Assembly: GCA_947626345.1 (NCBI GenBank)
Contig: CANQSF010000008.1
Span: 1-64,000 of the forward strand
Source of the DNA: an uncultured Oscillospiraceae bacterium
Lineage (GTDB): Bacteria > Bacillota > Clostridia > Oscillospirales > Oscillospiraceae
DNA length: 64,000 nucleotides
Direction of reading: 5' to 3'
Shown here: positions 8,777 through 16,226 of the stretch, in pieces
Numbering within the stretch: the stretch's first letter is position 1
Layout: each line of letters starts with the position of its first letter
The notes under the pieces: generated by a model
The model's input: the letters and a program-made list of their open reading frames with translations, nothing else
Told to the model about the DNA's origin: nothing
The model's database searches: none
Made by a program: the position numbers and the translations under genes

Positions 8777-9865
8777 ATGATGGCAGATGTCCGAAAGACC
8801 TATGAGAGCATCCGCTCCCAGCTCGCCCAGCTGGGGCTGTTCGGTCCCGACAGCCTGGTCATGCTGGGGGCCGGGGGCGAGCGGGCGGTGCTGGACGCCG
8901 CCGGGAACGAGACTTCTCCCGCGCTCTTTGCCGGCGTCAGCGCGCCGCTGGCGGTGCTGACCCGGGGGCCCCATTTTCCCTCCTGCGACGGAGCGGGCGG
9001 CCCGCTCCGGGCCTGCACGGACGACATGGCCCAGATGTTCGGCGCCCGGGTGCGCCGGACGGCGAGGCCGGGCGACGGGCCGGCCTGGCTGATCCCGGGC
9101 CGTGGCTTTCTGGTGACGGCCCGGTTCGGGAGCGAGCTCATCGCCGCCTGCATCCTGATGGAGAAGATGTGCCTGGCCCAGGCGGCCGCGCCGAAGCTGG
9201 GCGGCCTGCATCCCCTGAGCGGGCCGCTGTGCGCGCTGGAGCACGCGGTCTATCTGAAAAAGTACTCCCGGAACGCCCGGAAGGCCGCGGCCGGCGAGAC
9301 GCCCGGTCCGGCGAAACCGGCGGGGGATATCCCCGATCTGGCGCTGCGGCAGGCGGTGATCGAATACGGCAAGCGCCTGGTGGCGGAGCGGCTGATCCAG
9401 GCCACATGGGGCAACGTGTCCGTCCGCATCGACGACGGCCGCTTCCTCATCACCCCCTCCGGGGTGGATTACGACCGCATCCGGCCAGAGGACGTGGCGG
9501 AGGTCCGCATCGCGGACGGGTCCTACGCCGAGGGACTGCACCCCTCCAGCGAGCGGAAGATGCACCGGCTGATCTATGCGGCCAGGCCGGATATCCGGGC
9601 CGTGATCCACACCCACTCGGCCTGCTGCCAGGTGTTCGCCGCCTGCCGGAAGGATCTGCGGGCGGACGGCGCGCTCTACCCCTGCGCGGGTTACGCCGTC
9701 AGCGGCTCGGAAAAGCTGGCGGAAAAGGTGGCCGCCGTCATGGCCGGTCACGACGGCTGCGTCATGGCCAACCACGGCTTTGTCGCCGGCGGGCCGGGAC
9801 TTGAGGAGGCCTTCGCCCGGGCGGCGGAGGCGGAGGCGCTGGCGGGCACGCTGCTGCAGATATGA
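8777..9865 (+). CDS. Class II aldolase/adducin protein, two-domain form
   Basis: This is a 362-residue protein with two aldolase/adducin-like halves. The C-terminal half (from about residue 180) keeps the family features: TWGNVSVR, LITPSGVDY, a Glu in HPSSERKMH, and zinc-ligand histidines in VIHTHSACC (about 277-280) and ANHGF. The N-terminal half is similar in outline but lacks these histidines and is probably non-catalytic. Family enzymes cleave or epimerise sugar phosphates such as fuculose or ribulose phosphates. The ATG follows GGGAGG by eight bases. An APH-fold kinase and a 2-hydroxyacid dehydrogenase follow on the same strand, suggesting a small sugar- or hydroxyacid-catabolic route; the substrate is not known. 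Confidence 0.8.
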   Translation: MMADVRKTYESIRSQLAQLGLFGPDSLVMLGAGGERAVLDAAGNETSPALFAGVSAPLAVLTRGPHFPSCDGAGGPLRACTDDMAQMFGARVRRTARPGDGPAWLIPGRGFLVTARFGSELIAACILMEKMCLAQAAAPKLGGLHPLSGPLCALEHAVYLKKYSRNARKAAAGETPGPAKPAGDIPDLALRQAVIEYGKRLVAERLIQATWGNVSVRIDDGRFLITPSGVDYDRIRPEDVAEVRIADGSYAEGLHPSSERKMHRLIYAARPDIRAVIHTHSACCQVFAACRKDLRADGALYPCAGYAVSGSEKLAEKVAAVMAGHDGCVMANHGFVAGGPGLEEAFARAAEAEALAGTLLQI

Positions 9866-9891
9866 TGGGATCTTAAGAAAGGATGGATGAC

Positions 9892-10704
9892 ATGGGCGAG
9901 TATTTTGCGAGAGGGAGATCCGCCGAGATCTTCCATGTGAGCGACGGGAAGATCATGAAGCTGTTCTTCAGCAACTATCCCCGGGAGTACGCGGAGAAGG
10001 AATACCGCAACACCAAGGTCGCCGCCGATCTGGGCTGCACGGGGATGAACGTGTACGAGATGGTGGAGCAGGACGGCCGCTTCGGCTTTATCATGGACCT
10101 GGTGGACGGCGTGTCCCAGAACGATATGCCGGGCAAGAACCCGCTGTATCTGCTCCGGGGCGGCAAGGATCTGGCGAAGTGCCACGTCCGGGTCCAGTCC
10201 AAGCACACCCGCCAGCTGGACGACGTGCGCCAGGTCTGTCTGGACCTGCTGGGGGACAGGACCATGGCCTTTCTCTCCGACGGGGAGAAAAAGCGGGCCG
10301 AGACCTATCTCCGCTCTCTTCCCGAGGACGACACGGTCCTGCACCTGGACTTCCACACCGGCAACGTGCTGGTGGACAAGGACGGCGCCTGCAAGGTCAT
10401 CGACTGGATGACCGCGGCCCGTGGCAACCGGGCGGTGGAGGAGGCGCTGATGGAGTTTTTGTTCACCGAGGCGGAGCTGTTCCCGGAGGCGTCGGAGACC
10501 CAGAGGAAATTCTTCCACGCGGTCCGCGGCTTCGTGGGCAAGCAGTTTTTCAAGGAGTATCAGAAGCTGACGCCCCTCTCCGCGGAGGAGATCGACCGCT
10601 GGCGGCTGCCGGCGCTCATCATCCGCCGCAGCTGGGGCATCGAGTTCGAGCGCCCCTACCTGGAGAAGACCATCCGGGCGCTCCTGGACAAATACGCGCC
10701 CTGA
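9892..10704 (+). CDS. Aminoglycoside-phosphotransferase-fold kinase
   Basis: This 270-residue protein has an APH-type kinase fold. The catalytic loop is HLDFHTGNVL (Asp153, Asn158) and the metal-binding Asp is in VIDW (Asp171). The N-lobe includes a short Gly-rich stretch (ARGRSAEIF) and a Lys in KIMKLF. It resembles small APH-family kinases of uncharacterised substrate. Linkage to an aldolase and a dehydrogenase argues for a sugar or small metabolite as substrate rather than an antibiotic. Of two in-frame ATGs the second is preferred because AAGAAAGG lies at proper distance from it. Confidence 0.75.
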   Translation: MGEYFARGRSAEIFHVSDGKIMKLFFSNYPREYAEKEYRNTKVAADLGCTGMNVYEMVEQDGRFGFIMDLVDGVSQNDMPGKNPLYLLRGGKDLAKCHVRVQSKHTRQLDDVRQVCLDLLGDRTMAFLSDGEKKRAETYLRSLPEDDTVLHLDFHTGNVLVDKDGACKVIDWMTAARGNRAVEEALMEFLFTEAELFPEASETQRKFFHAVRGFVGKQFFKEYQKLTPLSAEEIDRWRLPALIIRRSWGIEFERPYLEKTIRALLDKYAP

Positions 10705-10732
10705 CGGACAGGGCCTGAAAGGAGATGGACAG

Positions 10733-11761
10733 ATGAAGATCGTATGTGTCTGCGACGCCGGCGTGCCTGAGATGCTGATGAAGATGATGCAGGGCCTGCC
10801 CGGATGCGAGGTGAGCCTGTACACCGAGAAGACCCTCATGGACATCAAGGCCATCACCATGATGGGCCGCAACGCGGAGGTGAACGGCGCGGAGAGCTGC
10901 CCGGTCACGGCGGAGATGCTCCAGGCGGTCCGGGACGCGGACGCCATCGTGGTCCACACCGCGCCGGTGAACAGGGCGGTGCTGGACGCGGCCCCGGCGG
11001 TGAAGCACATCGGCGTGCTGCGCACCGGCGTGGAGAACGTGAACGTGGAGCTGTGCTCCCAGCGGGGCATCGCGGTCTACAACGCCGACGGCCGTAACGC
11101 CGCGGCGGTGGCGGATCAGACGGTGGCCATGATGCTGTGCGAGATGCGCAACATCGCCCGGGGCCACGCGGCGCTGATGGCCGGCAAGTGGATCAAGGTC
11201 TTCCCCAACGTATACGACAGCCACGACATGGCCAACTGCACCGTGGGCATCCTGGGCGTGGGCAAGATCGGTTCCCTGGTGGCCCGGCGGCTTTCCGGCT
11301 TCGGCTGCAGGATCCTGGGCTGCGACCCCTTCCTGCCGGAAGAGGAGGTCCTGGCCCGGGGCTGCCACGAGGCGGTGGACAAGCAGACGCTCCTGCGCCG
11401 GTCGGATTTCGTGACCATGCACATGGTCTATCGGGAGGGCGACGCCCCCCTCATCGGCGCGGAGGAGCTGGCCCTGATGAAAAAGAGCGCCATTCTCGTC
11501 AACTGCGCCCGGGCTGGCCTGGTGGACACCCAGGCGCTGATAGCCGCCCTGCAGGAAAAGCGCATCGGCGGCGCGGCCATCGACGTGTTCGACGCCGAGC
11601 CCCTGCCGGAGGGGCACCCCTTCCTCTCCCTGCCCAACGTGACCCTGACGCCCCACTCCGCCGGCACCACGGTGGACGCCTTCGCAAACTCCGTTTCCAT
11701 CATCCGCGGCCAGTTCCAGCAGCTGCTGGACGGCCGGACGCCCAAGAACAAAGTGAACTGA
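10733..11761 (+). CDS. D-isomer-specific 2-hydroxyacid dehydrogenase
   Basis: The protein has 342 residues and is typical of NAD-dependent 2-hydroxyacid dehydrogenases. The Rossmann motif is GILGVGKIGS. The catalytic Arg lies in VNCARAGLVD, the Glu in FDAEPLP and the His in TPHSAGTT. It interconverts a 2-hydroxyacid and the 2-oxoacid. It closes the three-gene run with the aldolase and the kinase, with a 28-bp gap and a good ribosome site (AAAGGAG). A strong terminator follows. The exact substrate cannot be read from sequence. Confidence 0.85.
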   Translation: MKIVCVCDAGVPEMLMKMMQGLPGCEVSLYTEKTLMDIKAITMMGRNAEVNGAESCPVTAEMLQAVRDADAIVVHTAPVNRAVLDAAPAVKHIGVLRTGVENVNVELCSQRGIAVYNADGRNAAAVADQTVAMMLCEMRNIARGHAALMAGKWIKVFPNVYDSHDMANCTVGILGVGKIGSLVARRLSGFGCRILGCDPFLPEEEVLARGCHEAVDKQTLLRRSDFVTMHMVYREGDAPLIGAEELALMKKSAILVNCARAGLVDTQALIAALQEKRIGGAAIDVFDAEPLPEGHPFLSLPNVTLTPHSAGTTVDAFANSVSIIRGQFQQLLDGRTPKNKVN

Positions 11762-11777
11762 AGCTGGATATGCCTGA

Positions 11778-11805
11778 GGGGGAGCCGAGACCGGCTCCCC
11801 CTTTT
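11778..11805 (+). terminator. Intrinsic terminator of the aldolase operon
   Basis: Perfect 10-bp arms (11778-11787 and 11792-11801), a 4-nt loop and four T follow the dehydrogenase stop codon by 16 bp. Confidence 0.9.
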
Positions 11806-11833
11806 CATGTCTTTTTCCTCTGGCCCGGACGCC

Positions 11834-13597
11834 TCACGCCGTCTCGAACTGGGCCTGATACAGCTGGTGGTAAAACCCGCCGGCCGCCATCAGCTCCTCG
11901 TGGGTCCCCTGCTCCACCACCTGGCCGGCCCGCATCACCAGGATATGATCGGCGGCCCGGATGGTGGACAGCCGGTGGGCGATGACGAAGCAGGTCTTGT
12001 CCTTCATCAGCTCCCGCATGGCCGCCTGGATCTGCTGCTCCGTGCGGGTGTCCACGTTGGAGGTGGCCTCGTCCAGGATCAGCATGTTGGCGTCCAGCAG
12101 CATGGCCCGGGCGATGGTGAGCAGCTGCTTCTGGCCCTTGGATATGCTGGCGCCGTTGTCGGCGAGGACCGTGTCGTAGCCCTCCGGTAGCCGGGAGATG
12201 TAGGAGTGGATCTTCGCCGCCTTGGCCGCCGCCACCACGTCCTCCATAGTGGCCCCGGGCTTGCCGTAGGCGATGTTGTCGAAGACCGTCCCGTGGAACA
12301 GCCACGTGTCCTGCAGCACCATGGTATAGGACCGGCGCAGGGAGTCCCGGGTCACCGTCCGGATGTCCCGTCCGTCCACGGTGACCGCGCCGCGGTCCAC
12401 GTCGTAAAACCGCATGAGCAGGTTGATGATGGTGGTCTTTCCCGCGCCGGTGGGCCCCACGATGGCGGTGAGGGAGCCGGGCTTGGCCAGCATGCTGAAG
12501 TCCCGGATGACGGGCTTTTCCGGCACGTAGGAGAAGTCCACGTGCTGCAGCTCCACCTGTCCCTGCACATCGGCGAGCACCTCGGCGTCCGGCGCGTCCG
12601 GCTTTTCCGGCTCCGCGTCGATCAGGCCGAACACCCGCTCCGCGGCCGCGAAGGCGCTCTGCAGCTCCGCGAAGATGTTCGCCACCTCGTTGATGGGGCC
12701 GGAGAACTTGCGGGAGTACTGCACGAAGCTGGACAGGTCCCCCAGCCGGATGTCCCCCCGCAAAAACAGCAGCGCGCCGAACACGCACACCATGGTCAGG
12801 GAGATGTTGTTGATGCAGGTCACCGCCGGCCCGGTGACGGTGCCGTTGGCCTCCGCCCGGGTATAGGCCGCTATGGCCACGTCATTTTTCCCCTTGAACC
12901 GCTCCTGCACGGCCTTCTCCCGGCCGTAGGCCCGGATCGTCTTCTGGCCGGAGATCATCTCCTCCACAAAGCCGTTGAGCTCGCCCAGCTTCGCGCTGCG
13001 CTCCCGGAACATGGGCCGCACCCGGTTGGCCAGCCACCGGGTGAACACCGCCGTGGCCGGCACCGTGAACGCGAAGATGATCACCAGCTTCGGCGCGATG
13101 GTCAGCATCATGACGAAGGACACCACCACGGTCACCACGCTCTGCAGGATCTGCAGCAGGTCCGAGGACAGAGACTGGTTCACCGTGTCCACGTCGTAAA
13201 TGACGATGCTGATGATGTTGCCGGTCTGATACTTATCGTAAAAGCTGACGGGCAGCCGGGACATGTTCTCGAATATGTCGTGGCGCATCTGCTTGGAGAT
13301 GATCTTGGAAAGCCGGATCATCACGGCGTTCAAAAGATAGGTCAGCACCGCGGACAGCAGATAGAAGATCCCCATCAGGATCACGCAGGTATACACCGTG
13401 TGGAAATCCACGCGCCCCTGCCCCAGGTCGATGGCGTTGATGGCCTGGCCGGAGAGCTTGGGCCCGTACAGGGCCAGCAGGCTGCTGGAGACGGACAGCA
13501 CCAGCGCCAGCGCCAGCAGCAGCCGGTTCCGCCCCAGGTATTGCCACAGCCGCCGGAGCAGCCGGTTCTTGGACTGTTTTTCGGCCGTCTTTCCCAT
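11834..13597 (-). CDS. ABC exporter half-transporter, canonical Walker B partner
   Basis: This 587-residue protein has six membrane segments in the first 310 residues and then a nucleotide-binding domain. Walker A is GPTGAGKTT and Walker B is LILDEATSNVD with the catalytic Glu present. The signature motif reads SKGQ instead of the usual SGGQ. It starts with ATG inside the stop codon of the upstream half-transporter (TGATG), so the two are translationally coupled. Together they should form a heterodimeric exporter with one degenerate ATP site, as in the TM287/288 or LmrCD type. Cargo (drug, peptide or lipid) is unknown. Confidence 0.9.
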   Translation of the reverse strand: MGKTAEKQSKNRLLRRLWQYLGRNRLLLALALVLSVSSSLLALYGPKLSGQAINAIDLGQGRVDFHTVYTCVILMGIFYLLSAVLTYLLNAVMIRLSKIISKQMRHDIFENMSRLPVSFYDKYQTGNIISIVIYDVDTVNQSLSSDLLQILQSVVTVVVSFVMMLTIAPKLVIIFAFTVPATAVFTRWLANRVRPMFRERSAKLGELNGFVEEMISGQKTIRAYGREKAVQERFKGKNDVAIAAYTRAEANGTVTGPAVTCINNISLTMVCVFGALLFLRGDIRLGDLSSFVQYSRKFSGPINEVANIFAELQSAFAAAERVFGLIDAEPEKPDAPDAEVLADVQGQVELQHVDFSYVPEKPVIRDFSMLAKPGSLTAIVGPTGAGKTTIINLLMRFYDVDRGAVTVDGRDIRTVTRDSLRRSYTMVLQDTWLFHGTVFDNIAYGKPGATMEDVVAAAKAAKIHSYISRLPEGYDTVLADNGASISKGQKQLLTIARAMLLDANMLILDEATSNVDTRTEQQIQAAMRELMKDKTCFVIAHRLSTIRAADHILVMRAGQVVEQGTHEELMAAGGFYHQLYQAQFETA

Positions 13598-15339
13598 CAC
13601 GCGGACTCCCTTCCCTCGCCCATCTGGGAGCGGGCGATGATCCGGTACTCCTCGCAGCCGGCCATCAGCTCCTCGTGGGTGCCGTAGCCGATGGTCTTGC
13701 CGTCGGACAGCACCAGGATGTGGGTGCAGCCGCGGATGGAACTGATCCGCTGGGCGATGAGGATCATGGTGGTGTCGCCGTAACCGTTGTGCAGCGCCCG
13801 GCGCAGGAGCGCGTCGGTGCGGTAGTCCAGCGCCGAGGAGGCGTCGTCCAGCAGCAGGATGTCCGGCCGGGAGGCCAGCGCCCGGGAGATGAGAAGCCGC
13901 TGCTTCTGGCCGCCGGACAGGTCGTTTCCCCGCACCGCCACAGGCGCCTGCATCCCGCCCTCCCGGGCGGCGATGAACTCCGCCGCCTGGGCGTCCTGAG
14001 CGGCCCGGGTCAGATCGCCGTCCGCCAGGGGGCGGAAAAAGCGGATGTTGTCGGCGATGGTCCCCTCCATGACGAAGTCGTTCTGGAAGGCGGCGCCGAA
14101 CTTGGCGGTCAGCTCCTCCCGGGGGATGGTCCGCACGTCCCGCCCGTCGATGAGCACGGCCCCCTCCTGGGGATCGTAAAACCGCATGAGCAGGTTGAGG
14201 ATGGTGGACTTGCCGGAGCCCGTGCCGCCCAGCACGCCCAAGCTCTCCCCCCGCTTGAGGGAAAAGCTCAAATGCTCCAGATTGGCGCCGATGCCGTTGT
14301 AGGAGAAGGTCACGTCCCGGAACTCGATGTGGGCGGGCTCTTCCCCCTCTTCGGTCCGGGCCTCTTCCTCTTCCTCCGGCGGCCGGACCGTCAGGTCCTC
14401 CGGCATGGCCAGCACCTCCGCCACCCGGTGGGCGCTGGCCTCGCCCCGGGACCACATGACGAAGATCCTGGTGATGCCCAGCATGGCGTTGAGGATCATG
14501 ACGAAGTACTGCAAAAACGCGATGATGACGCCGCTCTGGCATCTGCCCGCGTTCACCCGGAAGGCCCCTGCCAGCACCACGATCGTCAGGCCCAGGTTCA
14601 GGATCAGGGAGGTGGAGGGGTTGGTGATCGCCGTGATCATGCCCGCCTTCTGGTCGATGCGCGTCAGCTCGCTGTTGACCCGGTGGAACCGCTGCTTTTC
14701 ATAGTCGGTCTTGCTCAGCGCCTTGATCACCCGCACGCCGGTGATGTTCTCCTGCAGCACCCGGACCATCACGTCCAGCTCGCCCTGCTCCTCCTTGTAG
14801 AGCGGCACGCTCTTTTTCGTCACCACGTATACGATGACGCCGATGAAGGGCAGCAGGCCGATCAGCGACAGGGACAGTACCGGCTCCATGCCCAGCATCA
14901 TGACCACGCCCCCCATCAGCATGATGGGCGCGCGGATGCCCAGCCGCTGCATCCGGGCCAGCAGCTGGTTGATGTTGTAGGTGTCGCTGGTGAGCCGCGA
15001 CTCGGCGGAGGAGGCCGTCAGCCGGTCCATCTGCCTGGCAGACAGGTGCTCCAGCTTCTCAAAAAGATCGTACCGCAGGCTGCGGGTGATCTTGCCGGAG
15101 CTGACGGCGGACATGCGGTTGGCGCACACGTTGGCGGTCAGGCACGCCGCGGCGCAGGCCAGCATCAGCCCGCCGTAGAGGAACACCGTGTCCCTCTGGC
15201 CCGTGGGCACCACGTCGTCCAGGATGATCTCCATAAAGAAGGGGATCAGCAGCTCCATGACCGCTCCCAGCAGCTTGATCCCCATGGTCAGGGCTATGAA
15301 CCAGCCGTAGGGCTTGATGTACCGTCCCAGCTTTTCCAT
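13597..15339 (-). CDS. ABC exporter half-transporter, degenerate Walker B partner
   Basis: The protein has 580 residues, with an N-terminal membrane domain and a C-terminal nucleotide-binding domain with Walker A GGTGSGKST and signature LSGGQKQR. Walker B is ILLLDDASSALD, so the catalytic Glu is replaced by Asp. Its intact signature would complete the partner's good ATP site, while its own Asp site would pair with the partner's altered SKGQ. This fits heterodimeric exporters with one catalytic and one structural site. The start ATG is chosen because GGAGGACGG lies just upstream; the reading frame is open further upstream but looks non-coding there. An Asp/Glu-rich insert lies before the ATPase domain. 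Confidence 0.9.
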   Translation of the reverse strand: MEKLGRYIKPYGWFIALTMGIKLLGAVMELLIPFFMEIILDDVVPTGQRDTVFLYGGLMLACAAACLTANVCANRMSAVSSGKITRSLRYDLFEKLEHLSARQMDRLTASSAESRLTSDTYNINQLLARMQRLGIRAPIMLMGGVVMMLGMEPVLSLSLIGLLPFIGVIVYVVTKKSVPLYKEEQGELDVMVRVLQENITGVRVIKALSKTDYEKQRFHRVNSELTRIDQKAGMITAITNPSTSLILNLGLTIVVLAGAFRVNAGRCQSGVIIAFLQYFVMILNAMLGITRIFVMWSRGEASAHRVAEVLAMPEDLTVRPPEEEEEARTEEGEEPAHIEFRDVTFSYNGIGANLEHLSFSLKRGESLGVLGGTGSGKSTILNLLMRFYDPQEGAVLIDGRDVRTIPREELTAKFGAAFQNDFVMEGTIADNIRFFRPLADGDLTRAAQDAQAAEFIAAREGGMQAPVAVRGNDLSGGQKQRLLISRALASRPDILLLDDASSALDYRTDALLRRALHNGYGDTTMILIAQRISSIRGCTHILVLSDGKTIGYGTHEELMAGCEEYRIIARSQMGEGRESA

Positions 15340-15508
15340 CCGTCCTCCTCCGAAGGGTCGTCCGTCCCGCCGCCGCGCCGATGGCCCGGCAGCTCCTGCA
15401 AAAGCGCAGACGCCGGCGGCTCCATGCGCCCGCGTCTGCGCCTGCGTATTATATCGAAAAAGCGCCCCCGCGTCAACAATAAGCCGCCCCGCGTACCTCC
15501 AGCCCCCG

Positions 15509-15530
15509 GCGCGACCGATCACGGTCGCGC
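15509..15530. terminator. GC hairpin downstream of PD-(D/E)XK gene
   Basis: Perfect 9-bp arms (15509-15517 and 15522-15530) with a 4-nt loop lie just after the stop of the minus-strand gene. No T tract follows, so termination is uncertain. Confidence 0.4.
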
Positions 15531-15542
15531 GGGCATGGCTGA

Positions 15543-16184
15543 TCAATCTTTGTTCTTTTTCTTATTTGATAAGGTTATCTCCCCCACCTTTATCTCCCCA
15601 AAGAACGGCAGCAGGATAGACAGCAGCAATCCTCCAAACAGGATCAGGCGTTCTGTCGTCAGATGATAGCAGGAAAGAGCGTCCAGCAGGAAGAGTGCGA
15701 TGATAAGCAGGGGGATAATGATCCAGCATACGAGTTTTAATCCGTTGACATATGTCTTCCGTTTCTCTTTCTGCGCATTTATGTATTTGTTCTCCGCACC
15801 TATCCGTAAAGTGTCGTAGCTTGGCACGGATACCGGCTTAAAGTCAGATGCCAGGCGCGAATCGTCGCTGACCTCATCGGTGAAGTCATAAAAGTCAACG
15901 CCCGACTTGCCGGCAAACGCAACGAACGCCCTGACCGGACAGTCGAAACACTTGCTAAGATTGCGCAAGGATCTCACCAGCGCAGCATAGTCGTATTGCC
16001 CTCTTATCGATTTGCATTCAATAAACATGAGAGGGATCTTTGTGCTCTCATCAAATACGACGATATCGATGCGATGATTCTTGCTGCGCCAGCCCGCTAC
16101 GATCGCATCCTTGGGATACCCGGCATCTATCAGCTTCCGGATCGCTGCTGATTCCAATTCGCACTCATTAAACGCATACGCCAT
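15543..16184 (-). CDS. Membrane-anchored PD-(D/E)XK nuclease-like protein
   Basis: This 213-residue protein has an N-terminal domain (about residues 1-110) resembling the type I restriction HsdR N-terminal nuclease. The core is RIDIVVFDE, then MFIECKS, giving the Asp and Glu-x-Lys of a PD-(D/E)XK site. Two hydrophobic helices follow (about 150-170 and 182-200), and the tail is lysine-rich. A nuclease fold tethered to the membrane is unusual. Its base composition is lower in GC than neighbouring genes, suggesting transfer. The fifth codon ATG is chosen as start because AAAGGAG abuts the upstream ATG. Function could be defence or nucleic-acid processing at the membrane; this is inference. Confidence 0.65.
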   Translation of the reverse strand: MAYAFNECELESAAIRKLIDAGYPKDAIVAGWRSKNHRIDIVVFDESTKIPLMFIECKSIRGQYDYAALVRSLRNLSKCFDCPVRAFVAFAGKSGVDFYDFTDEVSDDSRLASDFKPVSVPSYDTLRIGAENKYINAQKEKRKTYVNGLKLVCWIIIPLLIIALFLLDALSCYHLTTERLILFGGLLLSILLPFFGEIKVGEITLSNKKKNKD

Positions 16185-16226
16185 ATGCCATATCATCTCC
16201 TTTCTCTTGCAAAGCCCCCGCCGGCC

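Noticed and set aside
9892-10704. Aminoglycoside resistance gene
   Set aside because: The fold is shared, but the metabolic neighbours and short length do not support a resistance enzyme.
13598-14542. A 902-residue ABC fusion protein starting at 14542
   Set aside because: The upstream part is a shifted frame of the other half-transporter; the real start is at 13597 with a coupled TGATG.
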